Below, piece after piece: positions 19,498 to 28,272 of a stretch of 50,622 nt of DNA (positions within the stretch are counted from its first letter, which is position 1; every line of letters begins with the position of its first letter). Position numbers and translations under genes: made by a program. Below the pieces are notes generated by a model. The model was not told where the DNA came from. It saw only the letters and a program-made list of their open reading frames with translations, and did no database searches. Source of the stretch: Rouxiella silvae (GTDB taxonomy: Bacteria; Pseudomonadota; Gammaproteobacteria; Enterobacterales; Enterobacteriaceae); contig NZ_MRWD01000042.1 of the NCBI RefSeq assembly GCF_002093625.1, positions 1 to 50,622 on the forward strand. Reading direction: 5' to 3'.

Positions 19498-19815
19498 ATT
19501 TTCTAAGGTTATTCTTGCCACACAGGCACTGGTTTATGGGATTTTACCCGGAATGCAGCATCCGGATTGACCCTTATATTGTATGTACACAGGCGCTTGA
19601 GAGTGAATCAAGATGTGTAACCAATCACTTTTCAGGGATGCTAATTATAAAGAAATATTTCAAACAGGCCAAAACTTTCTCAAAAATCTAACAAACGATG
19701 GCTTGTTTTGATTTTTTTGCTTTCGTAAAGCGTCAATCGATGGCGAGTGGTTGGACTAAAGAGAGAGCTGCGCACGAAAAGTCCGTACGCAGCGAGGGCG
19801 GGTTAAACGTTAAGC
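19498..19815. other. Noncoding interval between foxA and ldtB
   Basis: 318 bp that should contain the ldtB promoter and the end of the foxA transcript. A short stem GCTGCG / CGCAGC at 19767-19793 could end foxA, but it lacks a T-tract. No coding region, repeat or convincing regulatory site is seen. Confidence 0.5.
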
Positions 19816-21945
19816 TTAGAAGTCATAGCCAACCGTTGCGACGACGGTGCGCTCTTGGCCCCAGTAGCAATAGCTGGTGCCGTAGCAGGCTGCCACGTAC
19901 TTCTTATCGGTCAGATTGTTGACGTTAAGCTGAACGTAAGCGCCTTTCAGGGAGGGCGCAAAGCTTGCAAGATTCATTTTCACCGAGGCGTCAAACAGCG
20001 TGGTTGAGGCAATGCGTTGGGTATTGGCGTTATCGGCCCACTGCTTGCCGATGTAGCGCGCACCGCCGCCGACGTTGATGCCGAGACCTGCATCATATTG
20101 CGCCCACAGCGAGGCCATTTGGTTTGGCGTGACGTATGGCGTATTGCCGCTGGTACCGTCAATCGCGTCTTCGTATCTCACGCGGTTGTAGGTATAACCG
20201 GCAATGATGTTAAGACGGTCGGTCACTTTACTGCGCGCTTCAAGCTCGATGCCCTGTGAATGCACTTTGCCCGCGGGGTCGAAATAGCTGCCGATAACGA
20301 CGCGGTTGCCGACGTCTTTTTGCGTCAGGTCATACAGCGCGACGCTGTACATATTGCTGCTGCCCACCGGCTGGTATTTTAAACCTGCCTCGTACTGCTC
20401 GCTGGTCATCGGTTTAAGCAGCGTGCCGTTCTGGCCTGATAGGGCAGAAGGGGTCATCGCCTGACTGTAGCTGACGTAAGGCGAAATGCCGTTGTCAAAG
20501 GCATACAGCAGGGAGGCACGGCTGCTGAAGTGTTTGTCGCTGCGCTCGCTGTCGGTTTCTACGCCGTAAATACTTTCGTACTGAGTATTTTTGGTTTTCA
20601 GCGTGTCATAGCGACCAGACAGCGTCATGTGCCACTTGTCGTACACCATATCATCTTGCAAATACACGCCAGACTGTTGATAGCGACGTTTACCGTGTGT
20701 TGAGCTGTAAAGGTCAACGGCGTTACCGCCCGAGACGCCGGTGTAAGGGTCAAGCGTGGTGGCATAACCCCCCTGCGCATCCAGCGTATTGGTGTAATGC
20801 TGGAAATCAAAGCCCAATACCACTTTATGCTGTAGCGCTGCGGTGGCGAAATCAGCTTCGAGCTGGTTATCAATCGCGAACGAATCAAGCGAAGACTGCT
20901 CGCCGGAATAGTAGCGGTTTAACAGCGTACGGTCGGCATTCCAGCCGCCCTGATACACCTGTTGCAGCGAGGTGTTTGAGTGGGTGTAGTTGGCGTTTTG
21001 GCGGAAAGACCAAGTGTTATTGAAGCTGTGCTGGAACTCATAGCTGTATATCTGTTCCCAACGTTTGAATTCGTTACGCGAGCTTTCGCCGTCAAAGAAT
21101 CCGCGGCCAAGTTTGTCGCCACGGCTGGAGTAGATGCTGCCGTCGCCCGGCACCGCCGCGTGATAGCCGCCTGAGGGGTCTTTCTGCAAATAGGCGCGCA
21201 GCAGCAGCGAGGTATTTTCATTCGGCTGCCACAGCAACTGTGGCGAAAGTGCATAGCGCTCTTCGCGCTGGTGGTCGTACTGTGTGTCGCTGGTGCGGGT
21301 CAGACCGGTCAGGCGGAACGCCCACTGATCGTTAATTGCGCCCGTATAGTCAAACGCGCCGCCTTTAGTATTGAAGTTGCCGCCGGACAAACGCACGTGG
21401 CCTTCACTAGCAAACTGTGGGCGTTTGCTGGTTTCCATCACCAGTCCGCCTGGGATGCTTTGCCCGTAAAGTGCGGAGGAAGGACCTTTAATGACGTCGA
21501 TGCGCTCAAGGAACCAAGGGTCAACTTGGACGATATTGTAGCTTCCGCCGTCGGAGGCCATGCGCAAGCCGTCGAGGAACACGTTATCGACATCACCGCC
21601 GTGGAAACCGCGCAGTGAAACCGTGTCGTAGCGCGTGGCGCCGCCGGCAAAGTTGGTGAACACGCCCGGCGTGTAGTTCAGCGCAGAGTTAACTGTGGTT
21701 GCATTCTGGTCGTCCATTTGCTGGCGAGTGACCACCGAAACAGACTGCCCGGTAGTAATCAGCGGAGCATCGGTCTTGGTCGCCGCCTTGCTGGTTTTGG
21801 CAGTGTAACCCTGAGTTGGTGCATCGGCGTTATCAGAAGGTGACGCTGTGACCACGACAGTATCATCGGCGAAGGCGGCCAAAGGAGAAAAAATGGCCAA
21901 CGCGCACAGGACGGTGAGGCGCTTGAATGGAAAAGCAAACAACAT
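19816..21945 (-). CDS. foxA: Ferrioxamine receptor FoxA (TonB-dependent)
   Basis: Outer-membrane receptor for the hydroxamate xenosiderophore ferrioxamine B, TonB dependent. 709 residues, against about 710 in Yersinia FoxA. Signal peptide 1-26 (PLAAFA), TonB box DTVVVTA at 28-34, plug with SVSVVTRQQMDDQNA, YDTVSLRGFHGGDVDN and IDVIKGPSSALYGQSIPGG, then the barrel with NENTSLLLRA and QKDPSGGYHAAVP. The C-terminus has the FoxA/FhuA cysteine pair in AACYGTSYCYWG and ends in VGYDF. Many segments match my recollection of Yersinia FoxA almost residue for residue. It is a single gene with a Fur-box-like site 124 bp upstream. The second hydroxamate receptor in the window besides FhuE. Confidence 0.9.
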   Translation of the reverse strand: MLFAFPFKRLTVLCALAIFSPLAAFADDTVVVTASPSDNADAPTQGYTAKTSKAATKTDAPLITTGQSVSVVTRQQMDDQNATTVNSALNYTPGVFTNFAGGATRYDTVSLRGFHGGDVDNVFLDGLRMASDGGSYNIVQVDPWFLERIDVIKGPSSALYGQSIPGGLVMETSKRPQFASEGHVRLSGGNFNTKGGAFDYTGAINDQWAFRLTGLTRTSDTQYDHQREERYALSPQLLWQPNENTSLLLRAYLQKDPSGGYHAAVPGDGSIYSSRGDKLGRGFFDGESSRNEFKRWEQIYSYEFQHSFNNTWSFRQNANYTHSNTSLQQVYQGGWNADRTLLNRYYSGEQSSLDSFAIDNQLEADFATAALQHKVVLGFDFQHYTNTLDAQGGYATTLDPYTGVSGGNAVDLYSSTHGKRRYQQSGVYLQDDMVYDKWHMTLSGRYDTLKTKNTQYESIYGVETDSERSDKHFSSRASLLYAFDNGISPYVSYSQAMTPSALSGQNGTLLKPMTSEQYEAGLKYQPVGSSNMYSVALYDLTQKDVGNRVVIGSYFDPAGKVHSQGIELEARSKVTDRLNIIAGYTYNRVRYEDAIDGTSGNTPYVTPNQMASLWAQYDAGLGINVGGGARYIGKQWADNANTQRIASTTLFDASVKMNLASFAPSLKGAYVQLNVNNLTDKKYVAACYGTSYCYWGQERTVVATVGYDF

Positions 21946-22068
21946 GATTCATATTCCCTATAAAAATTGTTTTCTCAAACAGTCAATAAAGTACGTTGCG
22001 ATCAAAACAGGAGGTTCAGCGCCTATGTCAGGATTCTTACGCCAAAACGCAAGCATGGTAAACGAAAT

Positions 22069-22087
22069 GATAAGTAGTATCATTATT
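22069..22087 (-). promoter_or_regulatory. Fur box upstream of foxA
   Basis: GATAAGTAGTATCATTATT matches the 19-base Fur consensus at about 14 positions. It lies 124 bp from the foxA start codon, so the transcript would have a long leader or an additional closer site. Confidence 0.65.
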
Positions 22088-22227
22088 ATTTAATATAATT
22101 AGTGACATTTCCCAACATTTATTGACAGCTAAGGTCTTTGGCAATCCTGATTTATTGAAGGAGGGTGGTTTTTTTCATAAGACATTACACGACAAATTTC
22201 TGTCGCGTTTTGCTAAGAGGGGAAGAC

Positions 22228-22259
22228 AAAAAAACGCGGTAATAGGAGGGGGTATCGCG
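22228..22259 (-). terminator. Possible terminator after the VOC gene
   Basis: On the minus strand a short imperfect stem, CGCG with flanking TA pairs, runs into seven T residues just after the VOC stop codon. The stem is short, so this is a weak call. Confidence 0.4.
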
Positions 22260-22266
22260 CGATATT

Positions 22267-22710
22267 TTAGCCGAGTGTGGACTGCCGTGCGGCAATGATT
22301 TCCATGCCAATCTGCTGACCGTAGGAGAGTTCCAGCGTGTTGCCGTCTGGATCGGTGAAGAATGCCCAGTAGCCTACCGGTGGCAGTGATTGCTGTGCTT
22401 TTCGGCGCAGAACGCCTTCCTGTTCAGCAAGTTTTACCTTAGCGTCAATTTCTTCGCGGCTACTGCAGGCGATGCCAAGATGGCCAAAGGGACCCAACGG
22501 GGTGTCGACGGTGGTTTGTGACTGCACCAGCACCAGTGCGAAAGGACGGGTTAAATCTGACAGCCAGGCCACCTTTTGTGCCTCGGCTATGCCGGGCTCA
22601 CGCTGATGGATAATCTGCATTGCCGCATAGCGCTGATAAAATTCGATGCTTTTTTTGAGGTCTTTAACCTGTAATGCAATATGGCTGAATCCGACATCGT
22701 TCACTGACAT
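22267..22710 (-). CDS. VOC (glyoxalase/dioxygenase) superfamily protein
   Basis: 147-residue single-module vicinal-oxygen-chelate protein. Two metal-binding His are plausible in GFSHIALQV (about residue 10) and GHLGIA, with a Glu in the closing motif DPDGNTLELS. It resembles lactoylglutathione lyase and bleomycin-resistance relatives, a fold with many activities (isomerase, dioxygenase, drug binding), so a precise reaction cannot be given. AAGGAG lies 7 bases before the ATG. It lies 140 bp downstream of the chromate transporter pair, same strand, possibly cotranscribed. Confidence 0.8.
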   Translation of the reverse strand: MSVNDVGFSHIALQVKDLKKSIEFYQRYAAMQIIHQREPGIAEAQKVAWLSDLTRPFALVLVQSQTTVDTPLGPFGHLGIACSSREEIDAKVKLAEQEGVLRRKAQQSLPPVGYWAFFTDPDGNTLELSYGQQIGMEIIAARQSTLG

Positions 22711-22850
22711 ACGCCTGCTCCTTGTTAACGCTCAACTGCCTGTAATTGGGATAAAGTTTTGAGATTGGGACGGGGTCAACCGACAAGAGCTTCATCCCTG
22801 AGGCTACCTGTCGATTGTCGCAACGCGGTTTTACTGGATTAAGAAACGCT

Positions 22851-23372
22851 TTAGGCCAGCACCAGTCCGAGTACGGCGCCAAGCGCCAATACCCAAAGTG
22901 GATGAATTTTCTTGTTCATCGCCAGCAGCGTACACAGGGCGATAACAGCGGCAAGCATGACGCTGGTGGCCGAAGCCTTAGCGATTAACAGGCCGCTGGA
23001 TATAACCAACCCCACGGTAACCGGCACCAGTCCACTTTGGACTATGCGACGCCAGGGTTTATCTTTGTAGCGTTTCCAGCCGCCCATTACGATAAGCGTG
23101 ATAATCGACGATGGACCAAATTTTGCCAAGGATGACACCAGCAAGCCGGCCCATCCGGCAACCTGCCACCCTACCAGCGGCACAATCATCATGTTCGGAC
23201 CAGGTGCAGACTGCGCCAGCGCAAAAAGGGCGCTGAATTCTTGGGCACTCATCCAGTGGTGATTCTGCACCACTTCACGCTGCATCTCAGGCAGAATCGT
23301 GTTACCGCCGCCAAATGCCATCACTGAAAGCTGGGTAAACAGCAGCGCCAAGGTAATGAGGATGCCGGTCAT
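22851..23372 (-). CDS. Chromate transporter family, C-terminal half protein
   Basis: 173 residues of the CHR family in its split form, where two half-size proteins together correspond to one long ChrA. The motif LFTQLSVMAFGGGNTILPEMQRE is followed by SAPGPNMMIVPLVGWQVAGW and four or five hydrophobic segments. Inner-membrane protein. CHR proteins export chromate in proton-coupled fashion in studied cases, though many homologues have no tested substrate. The ATG overlaps the stop of the partner gene by four bases (ATGA), so the two are coupled and probably form a heterodimer. Confidence 0.85.
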   Translation of the reverse strand: MTGILITLALLFTQLSVMAFGGGNTILPEMQREVVQNHHWMSAQEFSALFALAQSAPGPNMMIVPLVGWQVAGWAGLLVSSLAKFGPSSIITLIVMGGWKRYKDKPWRRIVQSGLVPVTVGLVISSGLLIAKASATSVMLAAVIALCTLLAMNKKIHPLWVLALGAVLGLVLA

Positions 23373-23956
23373 TTTTGACTTCTCCAGAACAGCAGAATGC
23401 TAATGGGGGCCAGAACCAGCATCACCGAGAGCATCGGTAAACGCAGTACGGCGATGGCGATAACCCCGAGCGTCACAATAGCCAGCTGCAACCATTTTCC
23501 TCTAAGCGGCAACAGCATCTTGATGCCTGTAGAGAGCAGCAGGCCTGCCGCGCCGGCGGCGAGACCAGCAAACAGATGTTCAACCACCACGTCATTTTGA
23601 TAGCGGGCATAAACCAGTCCGAGACCGACAACGATGGCGGTGGGGGCGCAAATAAGTCCAAGGATCGCCGCCAATGCCCCCTTAAGACCTTGAAATTCAT
23701 TACCTAGCGCGACTGACAGGTTAATGATGTTGCCACCGGGTAAAAATTGGCACAGGCCCAGCAACTCAGTAAACTCGTCGCCGCTTAACCAGTTTTTCTT
23801 CTCCACGATCATTCGCCGCGCCATCGGCAATACGCCGCCAAATCCGGTTAACCCCAACATAAAAAAACCAATGAAAAGTTCGCGACAGTTCGGCGTGATG
23901 CCTGAATGAGCGGGTAGATTTTCGTGGCTGACATTGCTATTCAAAGGTGCTGACAT
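23369..23956 (-). CDS. Chromate transporter family, N-terminal half protein
   Basis: 195 residues, partner of the downstream CHR half. The family motif is visible in LGLTGFGGVLPMARRMI and in ELLGLCQFLPGGNIINLSVALG, followed by several membrane segments and a basic end. The N-terminal 25 residues are polar. It is divergent from a LysR regulator across 113 bp, the usual arrangement for a LysR-controlled transporter pair. The substrate (chromate, sulfate-like or other anion) is not proven by sequence. Confidence 0.85.
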   Translation of the reverse strand: MSAPLNSNVSHENLPAHSGITPNCRELFIGFFMLGLTGFGGVLPMARRMIVEKKNWLSGDEFTELLGLCQFLPGGNIINLSVALGNEFQGLKGALAAILGLICAPTAIVVGLGLVYARYQNDVVVEHLFAGLAAGAAGLLLSTGIKMLLPLRGKWLQLAIVTLGVIAIAVLRLPMLSVMLVLAPISILLFWRSQK

Positions 23957-24069
23957 GAATACGCTCGGTTATAAAAATAGTTAATTGAGGTATGCTTTTT
24001 AAGTATGATGCCAGTTGATATGTCAGTATGTCTAATTCATTTAAAGAACATAAAGGATACCTTTAAGGT

Positions 24070-25005
24070 ATGGCAGATATTGAACTGAGGCGGTTACGCG
24101 CGTTTGTAACTGTGGTTGAAGAAGGCAATATTACTCGTGCGGCACAACGTCTGTACATTCAACAGCCGCCACTGACCCGACTATTGCAGAGCCTTGAGGA
24201 GGAGTTTGGCGTTAAGCTACTTGAGCGCTTACCGCGTGGGGTAGAGCCGACAGAGATAGGTAAGATACTATTTCAAGAAGCGAAATTACTGCTCCAGCGT
24301 GCCGAAAATCTCAATGCCACCCTGCAGCGAGCGTCCGAGGGCAAGCAGGGTAATATTCGTATCGGATTCACCAGTTCGGCCGCTCTGCATGCGTTTGTGC
24401 CCAATGTGCTGCGCCGCTATCGCGAGGTGTATCCGCTGGTGACCGCACAGCTTGAAGAGTCTGGTAGTACAGAACTTTTGCAGGCGCTGGTCAACAGAAC
24501 CCTGGACGTGGCGTTTGTACGCACACCGGTGCTGGGCATGCCTGAGCTGAAAATTGAGCGAATTTTACAGGAGCCGATGATGGTTGCGCTGCCGGTTGGG
24601 CATCCACTGGCTCAGGATACAGGCGGTCCTATAGCGCTAAATAGTCTCAATAATGAAGGGTTTATTTTATACCGACGCCCGGCGGGCCAGGGGCTTTACG
24701 ATGCAATTCTGGCGGCTTGTTATCGGGCGGGATTCAGTCCGCGCATTATTCAGGAGGCACCGCGTTTAACCTCGTGCCTGAGCCTGGTCGGTGCAGGGCT
24801 CGGCGTCTCAATCGTGCCCGCCTGTATGGTCAGATTAGGGGGTGACGGCGTGGTGTATTTACCGCTGTCAAACGCCGCCGAACTGCACGCGCCGCTCTAC
24901 TTGGCGCAGCGTAAAGAGGTGGCGCAGCGCAAAGATCAACAAAGTTCGGCGATGATCAATACGTTCTGCGCGCTGGTGAAAAGTCAGCTTGATGAGGCGA
25001 AATAG
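24070..25005 (+). CDS. LysR family transcriptional regulator
   Basis: 311 residues. The winged helix-turn-helix is at about 3-60 (LRRLRAFVTVVEEGN, ITRAAQRLYIQQPPLTRLLQ), followed by the linker and a periplasmic-binding-like effector domain (IRIGFTSSAALHAFVPNVL, with a BenM/CatM-like look). It is divergent from the split chromate transporter, its likely target. It ends only 3 bp from the convergent ArsR-type gene with no terminator in between. The effector is unknown. Confidence 0.87.
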   Translation: MADIELRRLRAFVTVVEEGNITRAAQRLYIQQPPLTRLLQSLEEEFGVKLLERLPRGVEPTEIGKILFQEAKLLLQRAENLNATLQRASEGKQGNIRIGFTSSAALHAFVPNVLRRYREVYPLVTAQLEESGSTELLQALVNRTLDVAFVRTPVLGMPELKIERILQEPMMVALPVGHPLAQDTGGPIALNSLNNEGFILYRRPAGQGLYDAILAACYRAGFSPRIIQEAPRLTSCLSLVGAGLGVSIVPACMVRLGGDGVVYLPLSNAAELHAPLYLAQRKEVAQRKDQQSSAMINTFCALVKSQLDEAK

Positions 25006-25008
25006 CGT

Positions 25009-25371
25009 TTATTTTTCTTGCGCGTTGTTTTCAGGCAGATGGCGAGCGGTGGACTCCAGCGTAATGCTGTCGTTTTCGACCGCGTGCAGCAGGGAGTCGA
25101 GCAGGCCAGGAAAACGTGCGTCCAGATCTTCGCGACGCAGCGACAGTAGATTGGCGCGCCCGTCCGGCCGCTGCCAGATAACCCCACTCTCACGCAGCAC
25201 CCGCCAATGGTGAGTCAGCGTTGACTTGGACAACCCTTGCAGTAGGGTACCGCAAGGGTGTTCACCGCCATTGGCCAGCCTTTGCACCACCGCCAACCTC
25301 AAGGGATTTCCCAACGCAGTCAAAACATTTTCTAAGCGGATCTGCTCACGTTCCGGATGGTTGGCAATCAT
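25009..25371 (-). CDS. ArsR-type winged-helix regulator
   Basis: 120 residues. The fold is ArsR-like: LGNPLRLAVVQRLANGG, then the recognition helix in SKSTLTHHWRVLRESGVI, and a wing in DGRANLLSLRRED. The metal-binding CxC of classical ArsR/SmtB repressors is absent; the only cysteine is in HPCGTLL. It therefore probably answers to something other than arsenite or zinc. It is divergent from the EF-G paralogue across 256 bp with an operator-like palindrome between them, so it could control that gene or only itself. Confidence 0.82.
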   Translation of the reverse strand: MIANHPEREQIRLENVLTALGNPLRLAVVQRLANGGEHPCGTLLQGLSKSTLTHHWRVLRESGVIWQRPDGRANLLSLRREDLDARFPGLLDSLLHAVENDSITLESTARHLPENNAQEK

Positions 25372-25513
25372 AGTTTTCCTGTTCGATACTCAATAGATCT
25401 TGATAAAAGGCGCATGGTCGCCCTTTTTGAAACCGGATCATAGCCCACACACTCTTTGCGATGCAACGGCCAGGCTTAAGCCTAGAGCGATAACACTGAT
25501 AGCAAATAACTAT

Positions 25514-25539
25514 TGTTCGTATATACTCGTACAATTGTA
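25514..25539. promoter_or_regulatory. Candidate ArsR-type operator
   Basis: Imperfect palindrome of the form TTGT-TCG-TATATA-CTCG-TACAA between the ArsR-type gene and the EF-G paralogue. ArsR-family sites often have an AT-rich centre with inverted arms of this kind. The match is by pattern only. Confidence 0.3.
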
Positions 25540-25575
25540 GTATGTTTGCGTTCTATCAATACATAGACACGTCGA

Positions 25576-25591
25576 CGGGAAACAGTTCCCG
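25576..25591 (+). repeat. Small hairpin in the EF-G paralogue leader
   Basis: CGGGAA / TTCCCG with a 4-base loop, 36 bp before the start codon and without a T-tract. It could be a leader structure or the arm of a protein site. It is too short for confidence. Confidence 0.35.
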
Positions 25592-25627
25592 CCTTAACCA
25601 TTAGCCATCCTCTACTAAGGACATTAT

Positions 25628-27733
25628 ATGGCTCGCAAAACTCCTATTGAGCGCTACCGCAATATTGGTATCTCAGCACACATCGACGCCGGTAAAACGA
25701 CCACCACCGAGCGCATCCTGTTCTACACCGGCATGAACCATAAATTGGGTGAAGTGCATGACGGTGGAGCAACAACGGACTGGATGGCGCAGGAGCAAGA
25801 GCGTGGCATTACGATTACCTCAGCGGCGGTAACCTGTTTTTGGCAGGGGATGGACCACGGGTTCGACGAGCATCGTATCAATATAATCGACACGCCTGGG
25901 CACGTTGACTTCACCATTGAGGTGGAGCGCTCGATGCGCGTCCTCGACGGTGCGGTAATGGTGTACGACTCGGTAGGCGGCGTGCAGCCGCAGTCGGAAA
26001 CCGTGTGGCGTCAGGCCAATAAATACAAGGTTCCTCGTCTGGCCTTCGTTAATAAAATGGATCGTCAGGGCGCCGATTTTTTCCGCGTACGGCAGATGAT
26101 GGTCGACAGGTTGAAGGCGAATCCGGTGCCGATAGTTATCCCTATCGGCAGCGAAGAGCATTTTTCTGGCGTGGTTGACTTGCGTAAAATGCGTGCCATT
26201 TATTGGGACGACGCCACGCAGGGCATGACGTTCAACTATGCGCCTATACCGGCCGAGCTGCTGATTAGCGCCGAACAGTGGCGAGAGAAAATGGTTGCGT
26301 CCGCGGCCGAAGCGTCCGACGAGTTGATGACTAAATATCTCGAAGAGGGGGATTTAAGTGAGGATGAAATCACCTTCGGCCTGCGTAAGCGCACCATCGC
26401 CGGTGAAATTCAGCCGATGCTGTGTGGCAGCGCGTTTAAAAACAAAGGCGTTCAGCGCATGCTGGATGCAGTCGTCGAGCTGATGCCTTCACCGCTGGAC
26501 ATTCCACCTGTGGTGGGCAGTGATGAAGACGGTAATGAAATTCATCGTCAGGCGGACGATGGCGAAAAGTTCTCGGCGTTGGCGTTCAAGCTGATGACCG
26601 ACCCGTACGTCGGCCAACTGACTTTCGTGCGCGTCTATTCTGGCGTGTTGTCCAAGGGGGACAGCGTCTACAACCCAATTCGCGGCAAGAAAGAGCGCAT
26701 TGGCCGTATCGTGCAGATGCACGCTAACGTACGCCACGAGGTAGACGAAATACGCGCCGGTGATATTGCCGCCTGCGTGGGGCTGAAGGACGTTACCACC
26801 GGTGAAACGCTCTGTGACCCAACTGCACTGATAACGCTGGTTAAAATGGAGTTTCCTGAGCCGGTTATTTCCCAGGCAATTGAGCCAAAAACCAAGGCCG
26901 ATCAGGAAAAAATGGGCATTGCACTTCAGCGCTTAGCCTCGGAGGATCCGTCGTTTCGCATTCGTACCGACGAAGAATCAGGGCAGACGATCATTTCCGG
27001 CATGGGTGAGCTTCATCTTGAGATAATCGTTGACCGCATGAAGCGCGAGTTCGGCGTTGAGGCCAATATCGGCAAGCCGCAGGTGACTTATCGTGAAACC
27101 GTGCGTAAGAAAGTGGAAGACGTTGATGGCAAATTTGTTCGCCAATCTGGGGGCAAAGGGCAGTACGGCCACGTGGTGTTTACACTCGAGCCTCAGGAGT
27201 CCGGTAAAGGCTTTGCGTTTGTCGATGCCACCAAAGGCGGCGTGGTGCCGCGTGAGTTCATCCCTGCGGTAGAAAAGGGCGTCGTTGAGGCGTTGAGCAA
27301 CGGCATTTTGGCCGGATATCCGGTGGTGGATGTCAAAGTGACACTGACCTTTGGTTCCTATCACGAGGTGGATTCGTCGGAAATGGCCTTCAGAATGGCG
27401 GCAATCTTTGGTTTCAAAGAGGCGGCCAGACAGGCCAGCCCGGTGATCCTTGAGCCAATGATGCACGTAGAGGTCGAAACACCCGAAGACTACGCCGGTA
27501 GCGTGATGGGAGACCTCTCTTCACGGCGCGGAACGGTGCAGGGCATGGAGGAGATCCTCGGCGGCGGCGGTAAGCTTATTAAAGCCGAAGTTCCACTCTC
27601 AGAGATGTTTGGTTATTCCACCGTGCTTCGTTCAATGTCGCAGGGCAGAGCAACCTACACTATGGAGTTTCACCACTATGCCGAAGCGCCGCGCAACGTG
27701 GCGGATGACATCATTACTTCACGGTCCAGATAA
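25628..27733 (+). CDS. fusA: Elongation factor G paralogue, betaproteobacterial type
   Basis: Full-length translational GTPase of 701 residues. G motifs: AHIDAGKT 17-24, RGITIT 59-64, DTPGH 88-92, NKMD 142-145. Domains II to V follow with no breaks. Not in the str operon: rpsL, rpsG and tuf are absent, and the neighbours are an ArsR-type regulator and an acetyltransferase, so it should be an extra copy. Compared from memory it differs from E. coli EF-G and matches betaproteobacterial EF-G: a 3-residue-shorter loop after [21 protein letters not shown], then [21 protein letters not shown], and the end [13 protein letters not shown]. Transfer is likely. AAGGA lies about 8 bases before the ATG. 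The role could be translation under stress or tolerance to an EF-G inhibitor; this is inference. Confidence 0.92.
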   Translation: MARKTPIERYRNIGISAHIDAGKTTTTERILFYTGMNHKLGEVHDGGATTDWMAQEQERGITITSAAVTCFWQGMDHGFDEHRINIIDTPGHVDFTIEVERSMRVLDGAVMVYDSVGGVQPQSETVWRQANKYKVPRLAFVNKMDRQGADFFRVRQMMVDRLKANPVPIVIPIGSEEHFSGVVDLRKMRAIYWDDATQGMTFNYAPIPAELLISAEQWREKMVASAAEASDELMTKYLEEGDLSEDEITFGLRKRTIAGEIQPMLCGSAFKNKGVQRMLDAVVELMPSPLDIPPVVGSDEDGNEIHRQADDGEKFSALAFKLMTDPYVGQLTFVRVYSGVLSKGDSVYNPIRGKKERIGRIVQMHANVRHEVDEIRAGDIAACVGLKDVTTGETLCDPTALITLVKMEFPEPVISQAIEPKTKADQEKMGIALQRLASEDPSFRIRTDEESGQTIISGMGELHLEIIVDRMKREFGVEANIGKPQVTYRETVRKKVEDVDGKFVRQSGGKGQYGHVVFTLEPQESGKGFAFVDATKGGVVPREFIPAVEKGVVEALSNGILAGYPVVDVKVTLTFGSYHEVDSSEMAFRMAAIFGFKEAARQASPVILEPMMHVEVETPEDYAGSVMGDLSSRRGTVQGMEEILGGGGKLIKAEVPLSEMFGYSTVLRSMSQGRATYTMEFHHYAEAPRNVADDIITSRSR

Positions 27734-27744
27734 TCATTAAGTGT

Positions 27745-27780
27745 AAAAAAGGCCAGTCCGCGAGGGCTGGCCTTATATTT
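27745..27780. terminator. Terminator between EF-G paralogue and GNAT gene
   Basis: Stem AAGGCCAG / CTGGCCTT, extended by CC / GG pairs, with an A-run on the left and a T-rich tail on the right. It sits between the two convergent genes and can serve both. Confidence 0.85.
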
Positions 27781-27794
27781 ACAGGGTGATAGGG

Positions 27795-28256
27795 TTAAAA
27801 GCACTCACCCTGCTGATAAATATCGGGTCGATTAATTTGCCAGACGAAGTTTTCAGCGTTTACTGCCGAATAACCGACTTTTTCATACAGTCCGGCGGCA
27901 GTGGAGGTCACCAGCATAATACGTCGGAGCTGTATCAGCGTCGGGTGCTCCAGGCACGCCGACATCATCCATCGCGCCAGTCCCTTTCCCTGATACTCTT
28001 CAATCACAAAGACGTCACATAAATAGCCGAATGTTGCAAAGTCGGTTACCAGCCGAGCAAAGCCGATCTGCTTACCCAGATGATAAAGGCCAAAGCACAG
28101 GCTGTGATCAATCGCCGTATTAACCACCTCGCTTTTGATGCCCTTTGCCCAGGTCGAACGGGTTAAAAAGGCGTGAATAAACGGTCGATCGAGTGTCGAC
28201 TTATCGGAGGTAAGGGCGTAATCGCCGTGCTGCCATAGGGTCGTCGTGTATTCCAA
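27795..28256 (-). CDS. GNAT family N-acetyltransferase, TTG start
   Basis: 153 residues. The acetyl-CoA binding motif is at 84-94 (VIEEYQGKGLA), followed by a helix with RWMM and the C-terminal TAAGLYEKVGY. The family transfers acetyl groups from acetyl-CoA to amines; the substrate is unknown. The start is TTG at 28256, chosen because AAGGAAG lies 5 bases upstream and the fold begins there (EYTTTLWQHGDY); no ATG is available. It follows the GT9-like gene by 16 bp, so the two form an operon. Confidence 0.82.
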   Translation of the reverse strand: MEYTTTLWQHGDYALTSDKSTLDRPFIHAFLTRSTWAKGIKSEVVNTAIDHSLCFGLYHLGKQIGFARLVTDFATFGYLCDVFVIEEYQGKGLARWMMSACLEHPTLIQLRRIMLVTSTAAGLYEKVGYSAVNAENFVWQINRPDIYQQGECF

Positions 28257-28272
28257 TCCGTCTTCCTTTTAT

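Larger units (their letters stand above)
21946..22266. other. foxA upstream region
   Basis: 321 bp holding the foxA leader and Fur box and, at the far end, a possible terminator for the VOC gene. No coding region is supported; a short plus-strand frame at the foxA end has no ribosome binding site or recognisable similarity. Confidence 0.5.

Noticed and set aside
25009-25371. Arsenite- or zinc-sensing function for the ArsR-type protein
   Set aside because: The metal-binding CxC and His-rich sites are absent; only the DNA-binding fold is supported.
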